The notes under the pieces were generated by a model that was given only the letters and a program-made list of their open reading frames with translations, made no database searches and was not told the origin of the DNA. A program made the position numbers and the translations under genes. A stretch of 64,000 nucleotides of DNA from Paenibacillus algorifonticola. GTDB lineage: Bacteria > Bacillota > Bacilli > Paenibacillales > Paenibacillaceae. Below are positions 19,520 through 28,872 of this stretch, piece by piece. Positions within the stretch are counted from its first letter, which is position 1. Every line of letters begins with the position of its first letter. Location of the stretch: NCBI RefSeq assembly GCF_000971975.1, contig NZ_KQ040779.1:141338-205337 (forward strand). Reading direction: 5' to 3'.

Positions 19520-20611
19520 TTATTCTCCTGCAAGCCGCCATGATTCCCCATGAGGCAGCACAACAATACGCTCTTCCTCGATGCAGCGGCTCTCCCGGCA
19601 AGCTTCAAGGCGGTCCAGCGCTTCGCGCGGCGTATCATCGGCCAGCTTGAAGGCACCGTAATGCATCGGTACAAAAAACCTCGCCTTCACATCCTCGAAC
19701 GCCTGAAGCGACTCCTCCGGCGTCACATGCTGCGGCCCCATGAACCATTCCGGCTCATAAGCACCTATCGGCATTAACGCAACATCAATATGGAACTTGC
19801 GCCCAATATCCTTGAAGCCGGGAAAATACCCGCTGTCACCTGCAAAATAGACGGTGGGCGCAACTCCTGTTACAGGACGGGCAGCATGTCCCGGTCCGTG
19901 GGAATGGCCTTGGCGATCTGCTGCTTCCGCTGCCTTCTGCTCGCGCTCCGCCACACCGCCGCCCGTGCCGTGCAGATGCACTTTCGCGTGCGAGTGGTCG
20001 CCGCTTCCGCTAGGCAGCGTCGCATAAGGCTCCATCACCCAGCCGCCCCAATGCGAGCTGTTCGTATCCCACGGATTGCGCCTCGTCCAATGCTGAGACG
20101 GTACGAAGGTAAATTTTACGCCATGAATATGAACGGATTCCCACCAATGCAGCTCCTTGATACGGCGAAAGCCTTTTAGCTTGAGCTTGCCTGCAAGTCC
20201 CGCAGGGACGAGAATTTGCTTCACGCCTCCCAGCTTGCGGAGCGAGTTAATGTTCAAATGGTCATAATGCGAATGGGAAATGAGCACGACGTCAACCGGG
20301 GGCACATCGCTGATGGGAATGCCCGGTGGCGCAAGCCTTTTTTCAAAGGCCATATTCCCTGACCAGACCGGGTCCGTCACAATGTTAAGCCCCGCCATCT
20401 GGATCAGAAAAGTCGAATGCCCGACCCAAGTGACGGAAGGATGCTTGCGGTTGTGATGCAAATAATGGAGATCCGGCTCTACATTCGGCACGGTATATGA
20501 ATAATCTTTGCTTTTAATCTTATTTGATCTTTCCGAGCGCCATCTTTTAAACTGTTTAAAGGAGTTATGCTGTTCGACCTGCTGTTGATTCTCAAATCTT
20601 CTGGGTTTCAT
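19520..20611 (-). CDS. MBL-fold metal-dependent hydrolase (NAPE-PLD-like)
   Basis: 363 residues with the metallo-beta-lactamase signature HSHYDHLN, the aspartate motif YFAGDSGYF and a late histidine motif (PMHYGAFKL), so a two-metal hydrolase is expected. Flanking motifs (VTWVGHSTFLIQ, PVWSGNMAFEKR, GPQHVTPEE) match the UlaG/NAPE-PLD-like branch. Oddity: about residues 208-255 form a low-complexity insert rich in H, G, E and A (for example GDHSHAKVHLHG and GHSHGPGH) between core motifs, which could buffer metal. AGGAGG precedes ATG 20611. Substrate unknown; a phospholipid or phosphoester is only a guess. Confidence 0.88.
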   Translation of the reverse strand: MKPRRFENQQQVEQHNSFKQFKRWRSERSNKIKSKDYSYTVPNVEPDLHYLHHNRKHPSVTWVGHSTFLIQMAGLNIVTDPVWSGNMAFEKRLAPPGIPISDVPPVDVVLISHSHYDHLNINSLRKLGGVKQILVPAGLAGKLKLKGFRRIKELHWWESVHIHGVKFTFVPSQHWTRRNPWDTNSSHWGGWVMEPYATLPSGSGDHSHAKVHLHGTGGGVAEREQKAAEAADRQGHSHGPGHAARPVTGVAPTVYFAGDSGYFPGFKDIGRKFHIDVALMPIGAYEPEWFMGPQHVTPEESLQAFEDVKARFFVPMHYGAFKLADDTPREALDRLEACRESRCIEEERIVVLPHGESWRLAGE

Positions 20612-20783
20612 CCTGGCTTCCTCCTACGCATTACGAAAATAGACTATAGCATTAAGATACCAACTACGAGCATCCGAAGCAACTTTCATACGGCCTCTTA
20701 TGCACCTTGTATTCGCATCCTCCTGCAAATTCATGTAAACTAAACCCATAACCTTTGAATTGTATGAACGGAGGATGATAAAT

Positions 20784-21926
20784 GTGAAGCTTTTATCCAT
20801 TGAACCGACGCCCAGCCCGAACTCCATGAAACTGAATATGGATGAATCGCTGCCGCGCGGCGTAAGACAGACTTTTTCGAAAAAAGAAGCAGGAAACGCA
20901 CCGGAGCCACTGAAAAGTCTCCTTGCTATAGAAGGGGTGCGCAGCATTTTCCGCACCGCTGATTTTATTGCCCTGGACCGCGTATCGAGCGCGGATTGGG
21001 CACTCATTCTAGCCGAAGCAAGAACGCTGCTGCATGGCGACGACAGCGGAGCTGGGCAAGCAACCTTGACCGAGAACAGCTACGGCGAGGCGCATGTGCT
21101 CGTACAGATGTATCGAGGCATTCCGATGCAGGTACGCGTGAAAAATGGCGAGCGTGAAGCCCGCTCCGCGCTGCCAGAGCTGTTCACGAACGCCGTCAGC
21201 GAAGCGGCTGGCTCTTCAATGATTCGCGAACGCAAGCTGGAGGAGTTCGGCGTCCGCTATGGCGAGCTCGAAGAAATCGCCGCCGATGTCGTCCGCGAGC
21301 TGGAAGCCGCCTATACGGCGGAGCGGCTAGTTGAGCTGATCGCCGCAGCGAAGGCGCAAGGCGCAGCGGTCGGCGATGCCGCAGCCGCTCCGGCAAGGCC
21401 GGCCCCGCTCACGGCGGACGAAATCGCCGAGCGGCTGGAATCGCCGGACTGGCGCATTCGTTATGCCGCGCTTGATCGCTTGACGCCAGAGCCCGAGCTG
21501 CTGCCGCTGCTCGCTAAGGCGCTGACCGACGACACGGTGTCGATCAGAAGGCTCGCTGTTGTCTATTTGGGCGACCTTCGCACAGATGAGGCGCTGCCTT
21601 ATTTATTCCAGGCGCTTCGCGACAAATCGGTATCGGTGCGAAGAACGGCTGGAGACACCCTCTCCGATTGGGGCGATCCTGCCGCAACTGCTCCGATGAT
21701 TGAATCGCTCAGCGACACGAATAAGCTCGTGCGCTGGCGGGCCGCCCGTTTCCTTTATGAGGTTGGCGACGAATCGGCCATTCCCGCCCTGCGCATCGCA
21801 GCACAGGACAGCGAATTCGAAATTCAGCTGCAAGCGCAAATTGCCTTGGAGCGCATCGAGCGCGGCGAGGAAGCTGCCGGCTCCGTTTGGCAGCAAATGA
21901 CGGCCGCTCGCCGGCAGGGCAAATAA
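20784..21926 (+). CDS. CvfC/YpgR-like protein: Nfu N-terminal domain plus HEAT repeats
   Basis: 380 residues from GTG 20784, chosen because GGAGG lies 9 bases upstream. The first ~90 residues match the Nfu/NifU N-terminal domain (IEPTPSPNSMKL, then VRSIFRTADFIALDR). The middle is helical, and residues ~215-370 form HEAT-like repeats (for example DWRIRYAALDRLTPEPELLPLLAKAL, SVRRTAGDTLSDWGD, LVRWRAARFLYEVGDESAIPAL). Relatives are called conserved virulence factor C or YpgR; their biochemical role is not established, though the Nfu-type domain suggests Fe-S scaffold binding. Single gene with no obvious partner. Confidence 0.82.
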   Translation: MKLLSIEPTPSPNSMKLNMDESLPRGVRQTFSKKEAGNAPEPLKSLLAIEGVRSIFRTADFIALDRVSSADWALILAEARTLLHGDDSGAGQATLTENSYGEAHVLVQMYRGIPMQVRVKNGEREARSALPELFTNAVSEAAGSSMIRERKLEEFGVRYGELEEIAADVVRELEAAYTAERLVELIAAAKAQGAAVGDAAAAPARPAPLTADEIAERLESPDWRIRYAALDRLTPEPELLPLLAKALTDDTVSIRRLAVVYLGDLRTDEALPYLFQALRDKSVSVRRTAGDTLSDWGDPAATAPMIESLSDTNKLVRWRAARFLYEVGDESAIPALRIAAQDSEFEIQLQAQIALERIERGEEAAGSVWQQMTAARRQGK

Positions 21927-22437
21927 AGCTTAAGCCACACTCACTGAACGCCCTTACTTTAAGATTATCTTTCCTTTTGCTTAATCCTCATTGCTCATAA
22001 TTTCTTAACTCATGCGGTGCATGGATGAACCAACTGTCCATTAAGGTATAAGAGGCAGAGGCACCAGCAGCTATTAGGTACTTGTAGTTCTTTGAATGCG
22101 GGTTTAATTTCTTTTGGTAGTTGATTGAACGGCTCTTTTTGCTCTATCCTATAGAGGACACTTCTTCTGTGTGGTAGTGGATTGCTCGACACAATCACTA
22201 TACCAAACCGAAGCGGTGTTTTCTATTTTGCAAGGGATTCATGATAATCCCGATTCAGCCATGCTTGTCAAGGCTTCATAACCAATTTCACTCTGCGAAA
22301 TTTGAGTAAAATACAGCCATTACAAACTATATTTTGCGTCAATCCAGAATGTCCGTAAAGGTATACCTTTACAAACCAAAAAAAGCCTTGCTCACTCGTA
22401 GATACGAGTAAGCAAGGCTTTCAAACCCATTCACCCC
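21927..22437. other. Intergenic stretch without recognisable gene
   Basis: About 510 bases with no convincing coding sequence. A 62-codon minus-strand frame (22010-22198) has no ribosome site and no recognised motif. The only clear element is the terminator at its right end. Confidence 0.6.
22381..22424 (-). terminator. Terminator of the matrixin operon
   Basis: AAAGCCTTGCT pairs with AGCAAGGCTTT, with inner ACTCGTA/TACGAGT. On the minus strand it is followed by a run of seven T, 15 bases after the stop at 22438. Confidence 0.9.
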
Positions 22438-23118
22438 TTACTTGCTCTCCTCTTTCGCAGCAACTTGCGTTTTAATTTCTCTAAATAATGCGTCTTTTGT
22501 TAAACCGCTTATCTTATCAATAGAGGCTAGTTCGATCTGTTCAGAATGAAATTTTATCGTATCTCCCTTTTTTGCTGTTAAAGTCTGTTCACCGTTTTCT
22601 GTATTCGCTTTCAGTGCAACCTTGCCCGCAGAATCAACTTCGACTTGGAAAGGTACTGAAGATGGGCCGAATACATCTTTCGTCTGTGCTTTTTTCAAAA
22701 ACAGCACATACATTTTATCAAAATCGGGTTTGCTATAATTGGGCGAATTAAGCGCCGCCTCATATTCAACATCGTCTAGGGTATATTTTAATAGAGTGGT
22801 ATGGGGAATGGAAACATTAATAGTCCCTTCAACATCGCCTAACAAAGATTCATCCACTACAAACGAATAGACTTCGCTAAGATGATTTTCCCCCATATCC
22901 CAATTCTCAATAAACTTCTCGTAGTGGCCGGATACAACATAATCGGAATTATTAACTAATCCTGTAACGTCCCCACTCACTGCATAATCGGGTGAATAAT
23001 TTACATTATACGCACCAGGAGTATACTTCTCTTTTGTTGTAAATACTACCACCGCAGCCACGAGCGCTAAGCATAATGCTGCAATTAGGGTAATCCTATG
23101 ATTGAATTTTTTCGTCAT
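22438..23118 (-). CDS. Secreted or membrane-anchored protein of unknown function
   Basis: 226 residues. A single N-terminal hydrophobic helix (about 9-28) with no lipobox, so a signal anchor or uncleaved signal is likely. The rest is soluble and acidic with beta-rich character (VNNSDYVVSGHYEKF near 55, FLKKAQTKDVFG near 145). I do not recognise the family. It starts 18 bases after the matrixin stop, with AGGGAGG before the ATG, and is lower in GC than the genes around it. Being downstream of a secreted protease, it might be a substrate, inhibitor or chaperone; that is a guess from context alone. Confidence 0.75.
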   Translation of the reverse strand: MTKKFNHRITLIAALCLALVAAVVVFTTKEKYTPGAYNVNYSPDYAVSGDVTGLVNNSDYVVSGHYEKFIENWDMGENHLSEVYSFVVDESLLGDVEGTINVSIPHTTLLKYTLDDVEYEAALNSPNYSKPDFDKMYVLFLKKAQTKDVFGPSSVPFQVEVDSAGKVALKANTENGEQTLTAKKGDTIKFHSEQIELASIDKISGLTKDALFREIKTQVAAKEESK

Positions 23119-23136
23119 TTTTAATTCCTCCCTTAA

Positions 23137-23691
23137 TTATAGTGGGTAAAGCGCATTTACTCCGTTTATATCATCCGTTTGAGGTGTGTAAACGGTCTCT
23201 CTGTCTCTGCTTGAGTTCATAATGGCCGTGACAAGGACTGAAACATGATCCAGACCAAGCGCGTGTCCTAATTCATGTCCCGCAGTGCTTCTTCTAGTTT
23301 TAGAGTAATTTACAACATTCGGATTACCGATATTGAGATCCGCGGTAAAATAAGAAATTTTTGCCGTGCCTGAAATTGGATAAGTAATGCATACTCCATA
23401 CAACGAAGGATTATCGACATCTTGAGTACCAACCTTGTTCAATGATGAAACATTGAGCGCCGAAAGATTGAATTTAATTTTACTTTGGCTACTATTCCAG
23501 TCAGAAACTGCTGAATCAAAAGCGGCTCTATAAGTAGTATTAGTGGTAGCGTATTTCACAGAAACGTTGTAAGTATTACCATTGGTCTTGGACCATGTGT
23601 GGCCGGTAAAAGAATAAGCCAAAGCAGATGACGTAAAAATGAAAGTCATGAGTATTAACGTTGTGACGGTTAGTAAGGATTTTTTTCTCAT
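23137..23691 (-). CDS. Secreted matrixin-family zinc metalloprotease
   Basis: 184 residues from ATG 23691, with GGGAG about 9 bases upstream; the longer frame to 23739 lacks an RBS. Sec signal peptide of ~25 residues ending SSALA, then a compact catalytic domain with the metzincin zinc motif HELGHALGLDH (about 140-150) and a following AIMN Met-turn. It should be an extracellular endopeptidase. No propeptide with a cysteine switch is visible. It is first in a two-gene unit with the unknown membrane protein. Confidence 0.9.
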   Translation of the reverse strand: MRKKSLLTVTTLILMTFIFTSSALAYSFTGHTWSKTNGNTYNVSVKYATTNTTYRAAFDSAVSDWNSSQSKIKFNLSALNVSSLNKVGTQDVDNPSLYGVCITYPISGTAKISYFTADLNIGNPNVVNYSKTRRSTAGHELGHALGLDHVSVLVTAIMNSSRDRETVYTPQTDDINGVNALYPL

Positions 23692-24174
23692 ATTTTCATT
23701 CTCCCTTTTTTTTATTTTTCTTACAAATAAATAATTCAACTGTATAGAATTTTCTTTGAAAATCTGAACTCTTTTTTCTGAAAAAAAGTTGCACGGACAC
23801 TAACTTTGTTGAATTGGCCTACATTTACTTGACCCTTTCACTTTATATCCCATCCAGCCCCCTTCGCCAAGGACACGGTTATGTAGTGTTATATGGAAAA
23901 CTAATACTGATAGGTCATAGTATTAAACGATCCATAAAAAGGATATGTTTCATTATTTAGATAAATTTTCAAGAAAAATTTAGAATGGGAACACACCAAA
24001 CTTTACATCATATAAAAAAACGGTAGTCCCTCGTATGGACTTCTGCTTTTTCTCCATCACCAATCAAATAAACAAAAAACCTCCTGACTCCCTTTCAACA
24101 AGTTGAAGGGAGACAAGAGGTTTTTTGCTATTTAGCTCGTTTTTGCTACATGGCTTGTGGACCTTGTACATTGG
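23692..24174. other. AT-rich intergenic stretch
   Basis: About 480 AT-rich bases with no convincing gene. It presumably holds the promoter for the matrixin operon (minus) and ends in the bidirectional hairpin at 24073-24127. A weaker inverted repeat (AGTCC/GGACT, near 24,022-24,045) is flanked by A and T runs. Confidence 0.5.
24073..24127. terminator. Terminator of the transglutaminase-like gene
   Basis: AAAACCTC and CTCCCTT-CAAC pair with GTTGAAGGGAG and GAGGTTTT, with A and T runs on the two sides. It lies about 50 bases past the stop at 24175 on the minus strand. Confidence 0.85.
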
Positions 24175-25317
24175 TCAATACGTCAGCTGCAATTTCACCA
24201 GCTGCGAGCCATCATGCAAATAAGGCTCATAGCGTGCAGAGTAGCCAATCGGCACTTGCAGCGCGGCCACGGCGCTTTTGAGATCGGCGGAAAACGTATC
24301 GCCTTTCATATAGCGAAACTCAAGGCTTGTGGCTCCGCGCTTTACGCCAGCGCGAATTTTCTCGGTCAGCGCTGCCCGATCGGCGACGATGTTTTCCGGC
24401 TTCAGCCACTGGAAGCCAAGCTGCTGCCCAAGCTTTTTGTAAGAAGCTGCGGCGGAGCCGCCTTTCTTCTCAAGCTTGTCTAGCTCTGCGGAATACGAAG
24501 TATTCGCGGCTGGATAGCTTTTTTTCCATTGATGGTCATGGCGCATTTCCTTGTCCGTTTTCAAATAGTAGCTGTACTGGATCGTATTAGCTGGCGCAGC
24601 AGGATCGGTCGATACCGGATCGTCCCATGTCACATCGAGATGGTACCAATACCCGCCGAGCTTCACCATATTCCACGCATGATCGCCCGTATCAACTGTA
24701 CCCTCGGCAATCCTCGTTGTAATGCCTGCTTCACTCAGCATTTTGTAGGCAAGCAGCGCGTAGCCCTGACATACCGCACTTCCTGTAGTGAGTGCTTCAT
24801 AAGCGGTATATTGCGTCAGCGACTGGTCGTATCGCAGCTTGCCCGCGATCCAGTCATGTATGGCCTTTACCTTCAAATGGTCATTCATGCCAGGAGTCAC
24901 CAGCTTCTTAAGCTGCTGCGCGACCACACGGTCCACCTCGGCCGTCTGCTCCTTCGATTCCCGGTAGCTCGCCTCCATCTTGATCGTTGAACGAGTACCC
25001 AGACTGCGCGTCGTATACACATACGATTCCAAAATATACGCCGTATAATCATCCTTCGCCATCGCGCGGTCAATAATTGATTTAAGCTCTGCCGACAGCT
25101 TGCTGCTATCCCCGTTATATTGAAGCGTAAAATGCTCTTCTCTATTTTTAAAATGTGCGGCCATTTCCTGCTCCAATTGACTGATCGTTCCGCTGCCTTG
25201 GCCCTGCTGCTCCGATGCTGCAAATACAGGCAGCCACTCCGGCTTCATTGTAAAATAAAGCGTGCCTAACACCGCCGCCGCGATGACCGCCGGTTTCCAA
25301 ATGGAAAAACGCATCAT
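24175..25317 (-). CDS. Exported transglutaminase-like (cysteine protease fold) protein
   Basis: 380 residues from ATG 25317 (AAAGGTGG 6 bases upstream; GTG 25323 is possible). N-terminal membrane helix at about 8-25, a helical region, then a transglutaminase-like core: Cys in TGSAVCQGYALLAYKML (about 178), His in GDHAWNMVKLGG (about 209) and Asp in WYHLDVTWDDP (about 224), the expected catalytic triad. Homologous exported proteins act on cell-surface peptides or proteins as proteases or transglutaminases; the substrate is unknown. The C-terminal ~100 residues carry no recognised domain. Confidence 0.88.
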   Translation of the reverse strand: MMRFSIWKPAVIAAAVLGTLYFTMKPEWLPVFAASEQQGQGSGTISQLEQEMAAHFKNREEHFTLQYNGDSSKLSAELKSIIDRAMAKDDYTAYILESYVYTTRSLGTRSTIKMEASYRESKEQTAEVDRVVAQQLKKLVTPGMNDHLKVKAIHDWIAGKLRYDQSLTQYTAYEALTTGSAVCQGYALLAYKMLSEAGITTRIAEGTVDTGDHAWNMVKLGGYWYHLDVTWDDPVSTDPAAPANTIQYSYYLKTDKEMRHDHQWKKSYPAANTSYSAELDKLEKKGGSAAASYKKLGQQLGFQWLKPENIVADRAALTEKIRAGVKRGATSLEFRYMKGDTFSADLKSAVAALQVPIGYSARYEPYLHDGSQLVKLQLTY

Positions 25318-25558
25318 GCTCACCCACCTTTTTTGTAAGCGATTTCCTTCTTGTAATATAACTGTAATATATCGCTCAGGTTATATTCATCTTATCCAAT
25401 TATACTAGCTTTATGACCCCCCTTTATTATATATTCTCTCTTGCAGCCTGCGGCCGATGTTGCCGCAGGCCCTTTTGTTTATTTATTACCCCCAGTAGAT
25501 GATAGAAAACTTAAAATATATAAATAGCGAGCTAGGGATAACTGCTTACAAGCCCAAA

Positions 25559-26191
25559 TTAAAGCTTGCTCACCGCATCAACGAACTGCCGCGCCCGCTC
25601 CGTAACGAGTTCAAGCTTGCCTTCGCGTACCCATTCAAGGTTAACGAGCTTGCCTCCAAGACCGACGGCATTCGCGCCAGCGCCAAAATATTCGCCGAGA
25701 TTATGTAAATCCGCTCCACCTGTCGCCATAATTGGAATATGGTCCAGCGGGCCGCGAATTTCCGCCAAATATTTCGTGCCAAGCGTCCCCATCGGGAACA
25801 GCTTGACCGCTTCCGCTCCAGCTTTCCAAGCTTTGACGATTTCGGTAGGCGTCATAACGCCCGGCCATACAGATACGCCATGCTCCGCGCCGTAAGCAAT
25901 GACCTCCTCATCGAGATTCGGCGAAATGATAAACTGCGCCCCCGCAGCCACTGCCTCCTCCGCCATCTTAAGGTCCAGCACCGTACCTGCGCCTACAATG
26001 GCTTGACCGTCAAACCGGCTGCGCCAGCGATGAATCATCGTTGTAGCGCCCTGCGTATTCAGCGTAATTTCCATCAGGCGGATACCGCCGTCTATTAATG
26101 CTTGTCCTGCCGCATCGGCATGGCGATCCTCAATTCCTCTAAGAATCGCAACGATTTTGTGCTCAAGCAGCTGCTTCAACCTATCACTCAT
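25559..26191 (-). CDS. eda: KDPG/KHG aldolase (2-dehydro-3-deoxy-phosphogluconate aldolase)
   Basis: 210 residues from ATG 26191 (AGGGAG 9 bases upstream). The TIM-barrel aldolase motifs are present: KIVAILRG (position of the Arg), GIRLMEITLNT with the conserved Glu, GAGTVL, the Schiff-base lysine region AVKLFPMG, and GPLDHIPIMATGG. It cleaves 2-keto-3-deoxy-6-phosphogluconate to pyruvate and glyceraldehyde-3-phosphate and usually also acts on 4-hydroxy-2-oxoglutarate. It is last in an araC-mutY-eda unit, 20 bases after mutY; no kdgK or uronate genes are nearby. Confidence 0.93.
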   Translation of the reverse strand: MSDRLKQLLEHKIVAILRGIEDRHADAAGQALIDGGIRLMEITLNTQGATTMIHRWRSRFDGQAIVGAGTVLDLKMAEEAVAAGAQFIISPNLDEEVIAYGAEHGVSVWPGVMTPTEIVKAWKAGAEAVKLFPMGTLGTKYLAEIRGPLDHIPIMATGGADLHNLGEYFGAGANAVGLGGKLVNLEWVREGKLELVTERARQFVDAVSKL

Positions 26192-26211
26192 TCCAAAGCT
26201 CTCCCTTCGCT

Positions 26212-27417
26212 TTACAGATCCTGATTCCAATAATCTCGTAAAATTTTCAAAAATAAATTCGGAAATGCCAGCTCATCCATATGCTCCGGCCCAATCCAGC
26301 GATACGGCTCGCGCAGCTCTGCCTGCTGCTTTCCAGCAGCTGTATAGACAGCCGCAGCTTCGGCAGCCATTTGCGCCATTGGCCCGACAGGCTCAGCATT
26401 TATCGCACCTAAATCCGCCTTATAAACTCTCATTTTCCAATGGATATGGCTGAAAATATGATCGGCGTCCATCAGCTGGCGCTGAGGACGAATGAGCAGG
26501 CCCGTATCGCCCGCGACCGCCTCGGTCAGCAGCCCGCCAAGCGGTGCTTGCTCCGTCAGCTGCTCATCTCCGAAACGAAGCAGCGGTTCCAGCTCCTTCG
26601 GCACGAGCAAATGCGGCAGCTCCCACATTTGCGCAAGCAGCCCGGTTGCCGGACGCTGCCGCACAAGAACCTTGCCTTGATGCTCGCCTGAGCCTTCAAT
26701 AATGACGCCAATACGCGCTTCCGGCCGCGGCGGCTTCGCCTTCGATTTAATAGGAAGCTCCGTCTCGCGGCCTTCCATTCTTGCCTCGCAATGCTCCATA
26801 ACCGGACATGGCAGGCAGCTAGGCGACTTTGGCGTACAGACGAGCGCTCCCAGCTCCATTAGAGCTTGATTGAAGTCGCCTGCTGCGCCTTCAGGAATCA
26901 GCTCGGCGGCGAGCTTTTCGATTTTCACCCGCGTGGCCGGCTTCGCAATATCATCCTCCAGCGCAAAATAACGGGACAGCACGCGCATGACGTTGCCATC
27001 TACAGCTGGCTCGGGACGATTAAAGGCGATGCTCATAATCGCACCGCTCGTATAAGGCCCTACGCCTTTCAAAGCGGCGACGGCCGTTTTATCATCAGGC
27101 ACCTGGCCTTGATGCAGCTCCATTACTTGGCGAGCCCCCGCTTGCAGATTCCGCGCCCGCGAGTAATAGCCGAGCCCCTCCCAGCATTTGAGTACCTCTG
27201 GCTCGGGTGCTTCGGCAAGCGCCTGAACCGAAGGGAATTTCGCCATAAACCGTTCATAATAAGGAATAACCGTATCGACTCTCGTTTGCTGAAGCATAAT
27301 TTCCGATACCCATATCCGATAAGGGTCGCGGCTTTTGCGCCATGGCAAATCGCGATTGCCTCTTCGGTACCAATGCAGCAGTTCTCTGCTGAAATGTTGT
27401 TTTGCTTCCGCTGTCAT
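26212..27417 (-). CDS. mutY: A/G-specific adenine DNA glycosylase
   Basis: 401 residues from ATG 27417, which overlaps the araC stop as ATGA. It has the HhH-GPD glycosylase core (LPWRKSRDPYRIWVSEIMLQQT; helix-hairpin-helix LKGVGPYTSGAI; catalytic Asp in AVDGNVMRVLSR), a four-cysteine Fe-S cluster (CTPKSPSCLPCPVMEHC, about 190-206) and a C-terminal NUDIX-like domain that reads 8-oxoG. It removes adenine mispaired with 8-oxoguanine. Full length for the family. Confidence 0.95.
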   Translation of the reverse strand: MTAEAKQHFSRELLHWYRRGNRDLPWRKSRDPYRIWVSEIMLQQTRVDTVIPYYERFMAKFPSVQALAEAPEPEVLKCWEGLGYYSRARNLQAGARQVMELHQGQVPDDKTAVAALKGVGPYTSGAIMSIAFNRPEPAVDGNVMRVLSRYFALEDDIAKPATRVKIEKLAAELIPEGAAGDFNQALMELGALVCTPKSPSCLPCPVMEHCEARMEGRETELPIKSKAKPPRPEARIGVIIEGSGEHQGKVLVRQRPATGLLAQMWELPHLLVPKELEPLLRFGDEQLTEQAPLGGLLTEAVAGDTGLLIRPQRQLMDADHIFSHIHWKMRVYKADLGAINAEPVGPMAQMAAEAAAVYTAAGKQQAELREPYRWIGPEHMDELAFPNLFLKILRDYWNQDL

Positions 27418-28310
27418 GTATTTCTGTACTCCTCTCGATCTGTTTGCTCTGCTTCCTGCCAAGCGCTGCTGCATATAATTCGGCGGTATTCCGTAGGCGT
27501 AATGCCCGTCTGCTGCTTGAACAGCCGCGACAAATAATGATTGAGCATGCCGACCTCCGCTGCAATGGTGGCAATCGGCAAGCTCGTCGTGCGCAGCAGC
27601 CTCTTGGCTGTGGCTATTCTCCGCTGCGTGATGTATTGAACGAGCGAGCAGCCGACTTTATTTTTAAACGCAGCATGAAAATCCACAGCCGACAGGTCTG
27701 CCAGTCTGGCCAGCACGCCAATTGGAATTTGATATTGCAAATTTGCTTCAATAAAATTAAGCACTTCATCATAAACGAGCACTTCATTCCAGTGCTCATG
27801 CTCCGACAGCTGCAGCAAAGTCGTGTTTTGCGTTCGGCTGTCCTCCATGAACAGCGCAATCAGCTCGAAAAGCACAGCCTTCGTCCGCAATTCGCCTGTC
27901 AGGTCGCTTTCTTCCTGCGCCGCGAGCATTTTCGTAAACAGCTGCTTGACAACCTGTGCGTCCTTTACTTCAACCTCCAGCGGCAAATGAGCCAAATGGA
28001 TATAGGATTCGGCTGCCATCTCCGCGCGGAAATGGCACCAATAATGGATAAAATGATTATCGCCCAGCGAGCCATACCTTCTTGCCCAGCCTGGACGCAG
28101 CAAATACAGCCGCCCGGCGCTGACCTTATATTTGGTCTCGTTCATTTCCAGCCAACCTTCACCTTTATCAACGTAGCATAAGCAGAAATAATCAGGCTCT
28201 GCCCGCCTCATTATCCAGCCTGCCGGACTTTTCATATAGGATGCCACCATCACATCAGCCTTTAACTGCTTAAACTGCTGGTTGAGCATATGTTCGCCAG
28301 TTATTCCCAT
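27414..28310 (-). CDS. AraC-family transcriptional regulator
   Basis: 298 residues. N-terminal cupin-like sensing half (LCYVDKGEGWLEMN, then GRLYLLRPGWARRYG) and a C-terminal pair of helix-turn-helix motifs (IGVLARLADLSAVDFHAAFKNKVG; IATIAAEVGMLNHYLSRLFKQQTG). It probably senses a small carbohydrate-like ligand. Its stop overlaps mutY, so mutY and eda are likely cotranscribed. The start at 28310 is weakly supported (GGAAG); an in-frame ATG lies 7 codons in. Confidence 0.88.
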   Translation of the reverse strand: MGITGEHMLNQQFKQLKADVMVASYMKSPAGWIMRRAEPDYFCLCYVDKGEGWLEMNETKYKVSAGRLYLLRPGWARRYGSLGDNHFIHYWCHFRAEMAAESYIHLAHLPLEVEVKDAQVVKQLFTKMLAAQEESDLTGELRTKAVLFELIALFMEDSRTQNTTLLQLSEHEHWNEVLVYDEVLNFIEANLQYQIPIGVLARLADLSAVDFHAAFKNKVGCSLVQYITQRRIATAKRLLRTTSLPIATIAAEVGMLNHYLSRLFKQQTGITPTEYRRIICSSAWQEAEQTDREEYRNT

Positions 28311-28463
28311 ATATCTTCCATGCCTACCGATCTCTTGTCGTATTTTCTTGTTAGCCTTTTCTATTATAGCGCTCCACTTGGCAAAATCCTATGGAAGTTG
28401 CAGCAAGCAATCCGCTATACTAACTCTATGATTTCCTAAAATCGATAAATTGGAGGAACCCTT

Positions 28464-28820
28464 ATGTTACGTATTTCTCTATCTACCTGGGTCAAAATGC
28501 TGCTGCTTGCAGTCCTGACTACAACCCTGCTTGCTGCCTGCGGAGGCACGTCACAGCCGGGAACGAAAGCAACGCCGCATATGGATGCACCTGATGGCAC
28601 AGCCTCCGTCTATAAATCCAATTGCATTAGCTGCCACGGCACAGACCTGCAAGGACGCATGGGTACGCAGACCAATCTGCAGCAGGTTGGAGCCCGGATG
28701 AGCGAGGCAGACATTGTGACGCAGCTCCAAAATGGCAAAGGCTCCATGCCGCCGTTCAAGGATCGTCTCACAAGCGAGGAAATCGCTGGACTTGCCACCT
28801 GGCTTGCTGGCAAGAAATAG
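28464..28820 (+). CDS. Membrane-anchored cytochrome c lipoprotein (c-551 type)
   Basis: 118 residues. Signal peptide with lipobox LLAAC (Cys26), a short disordered linker, then a single class-I cytochrome c domain with CISCH (haem attachment) and a downstream axial methionine in GSMPPF. It is similar in plan to B. subtilis CccB. It shuttles electrons on the outer face of the membrane towards a terminal oxidase. TTGGAGG precedes the ATG. It stands alone. Confidence 0.92.
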   Translation: MLRISLSTWVKMLLLAVLTTTLLAACGGTSQPGTKATPHMDAPDGTASVYKSNCISCHGTDLQGRMGTQTNLQQVGARMSEADIVTQLQNGKGSMPPFKDRLTSEEIAGLATWLAGKK

Positions 28821-28823
28821 ACG

Positions 28824-28872
28824 AGCAGGCTTGTCCGCCGCCATCAGGATAGGCGGCGAGCAAGCCTGCTGC
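28824..28872 (+). terminator. Strong hairpin after the cytochrome c gene
   Basis: AGCAGGCTTG (28824-28833) pairs with CAAGCCTGCT (28861-28870), with inner CCGCC/GGCGG. There is no T-run after it, so it may terminate weakly or stabilise the transcript's 3' end. Confidence 0.65.

Noticed and set aside
22010..22198. 62-codon minus-strand frame in the 21.9-22.4 kb gap
   Set aside because: No RBS, no start context and no recognisable motif; could be a decayed gene but cannot be supported.
24015..24055. Second small hairpin near the transglutaminase terminator
   Set aside because: The stem is only about five pairs; the stronger hairpin at 24073-24127 explains termination.
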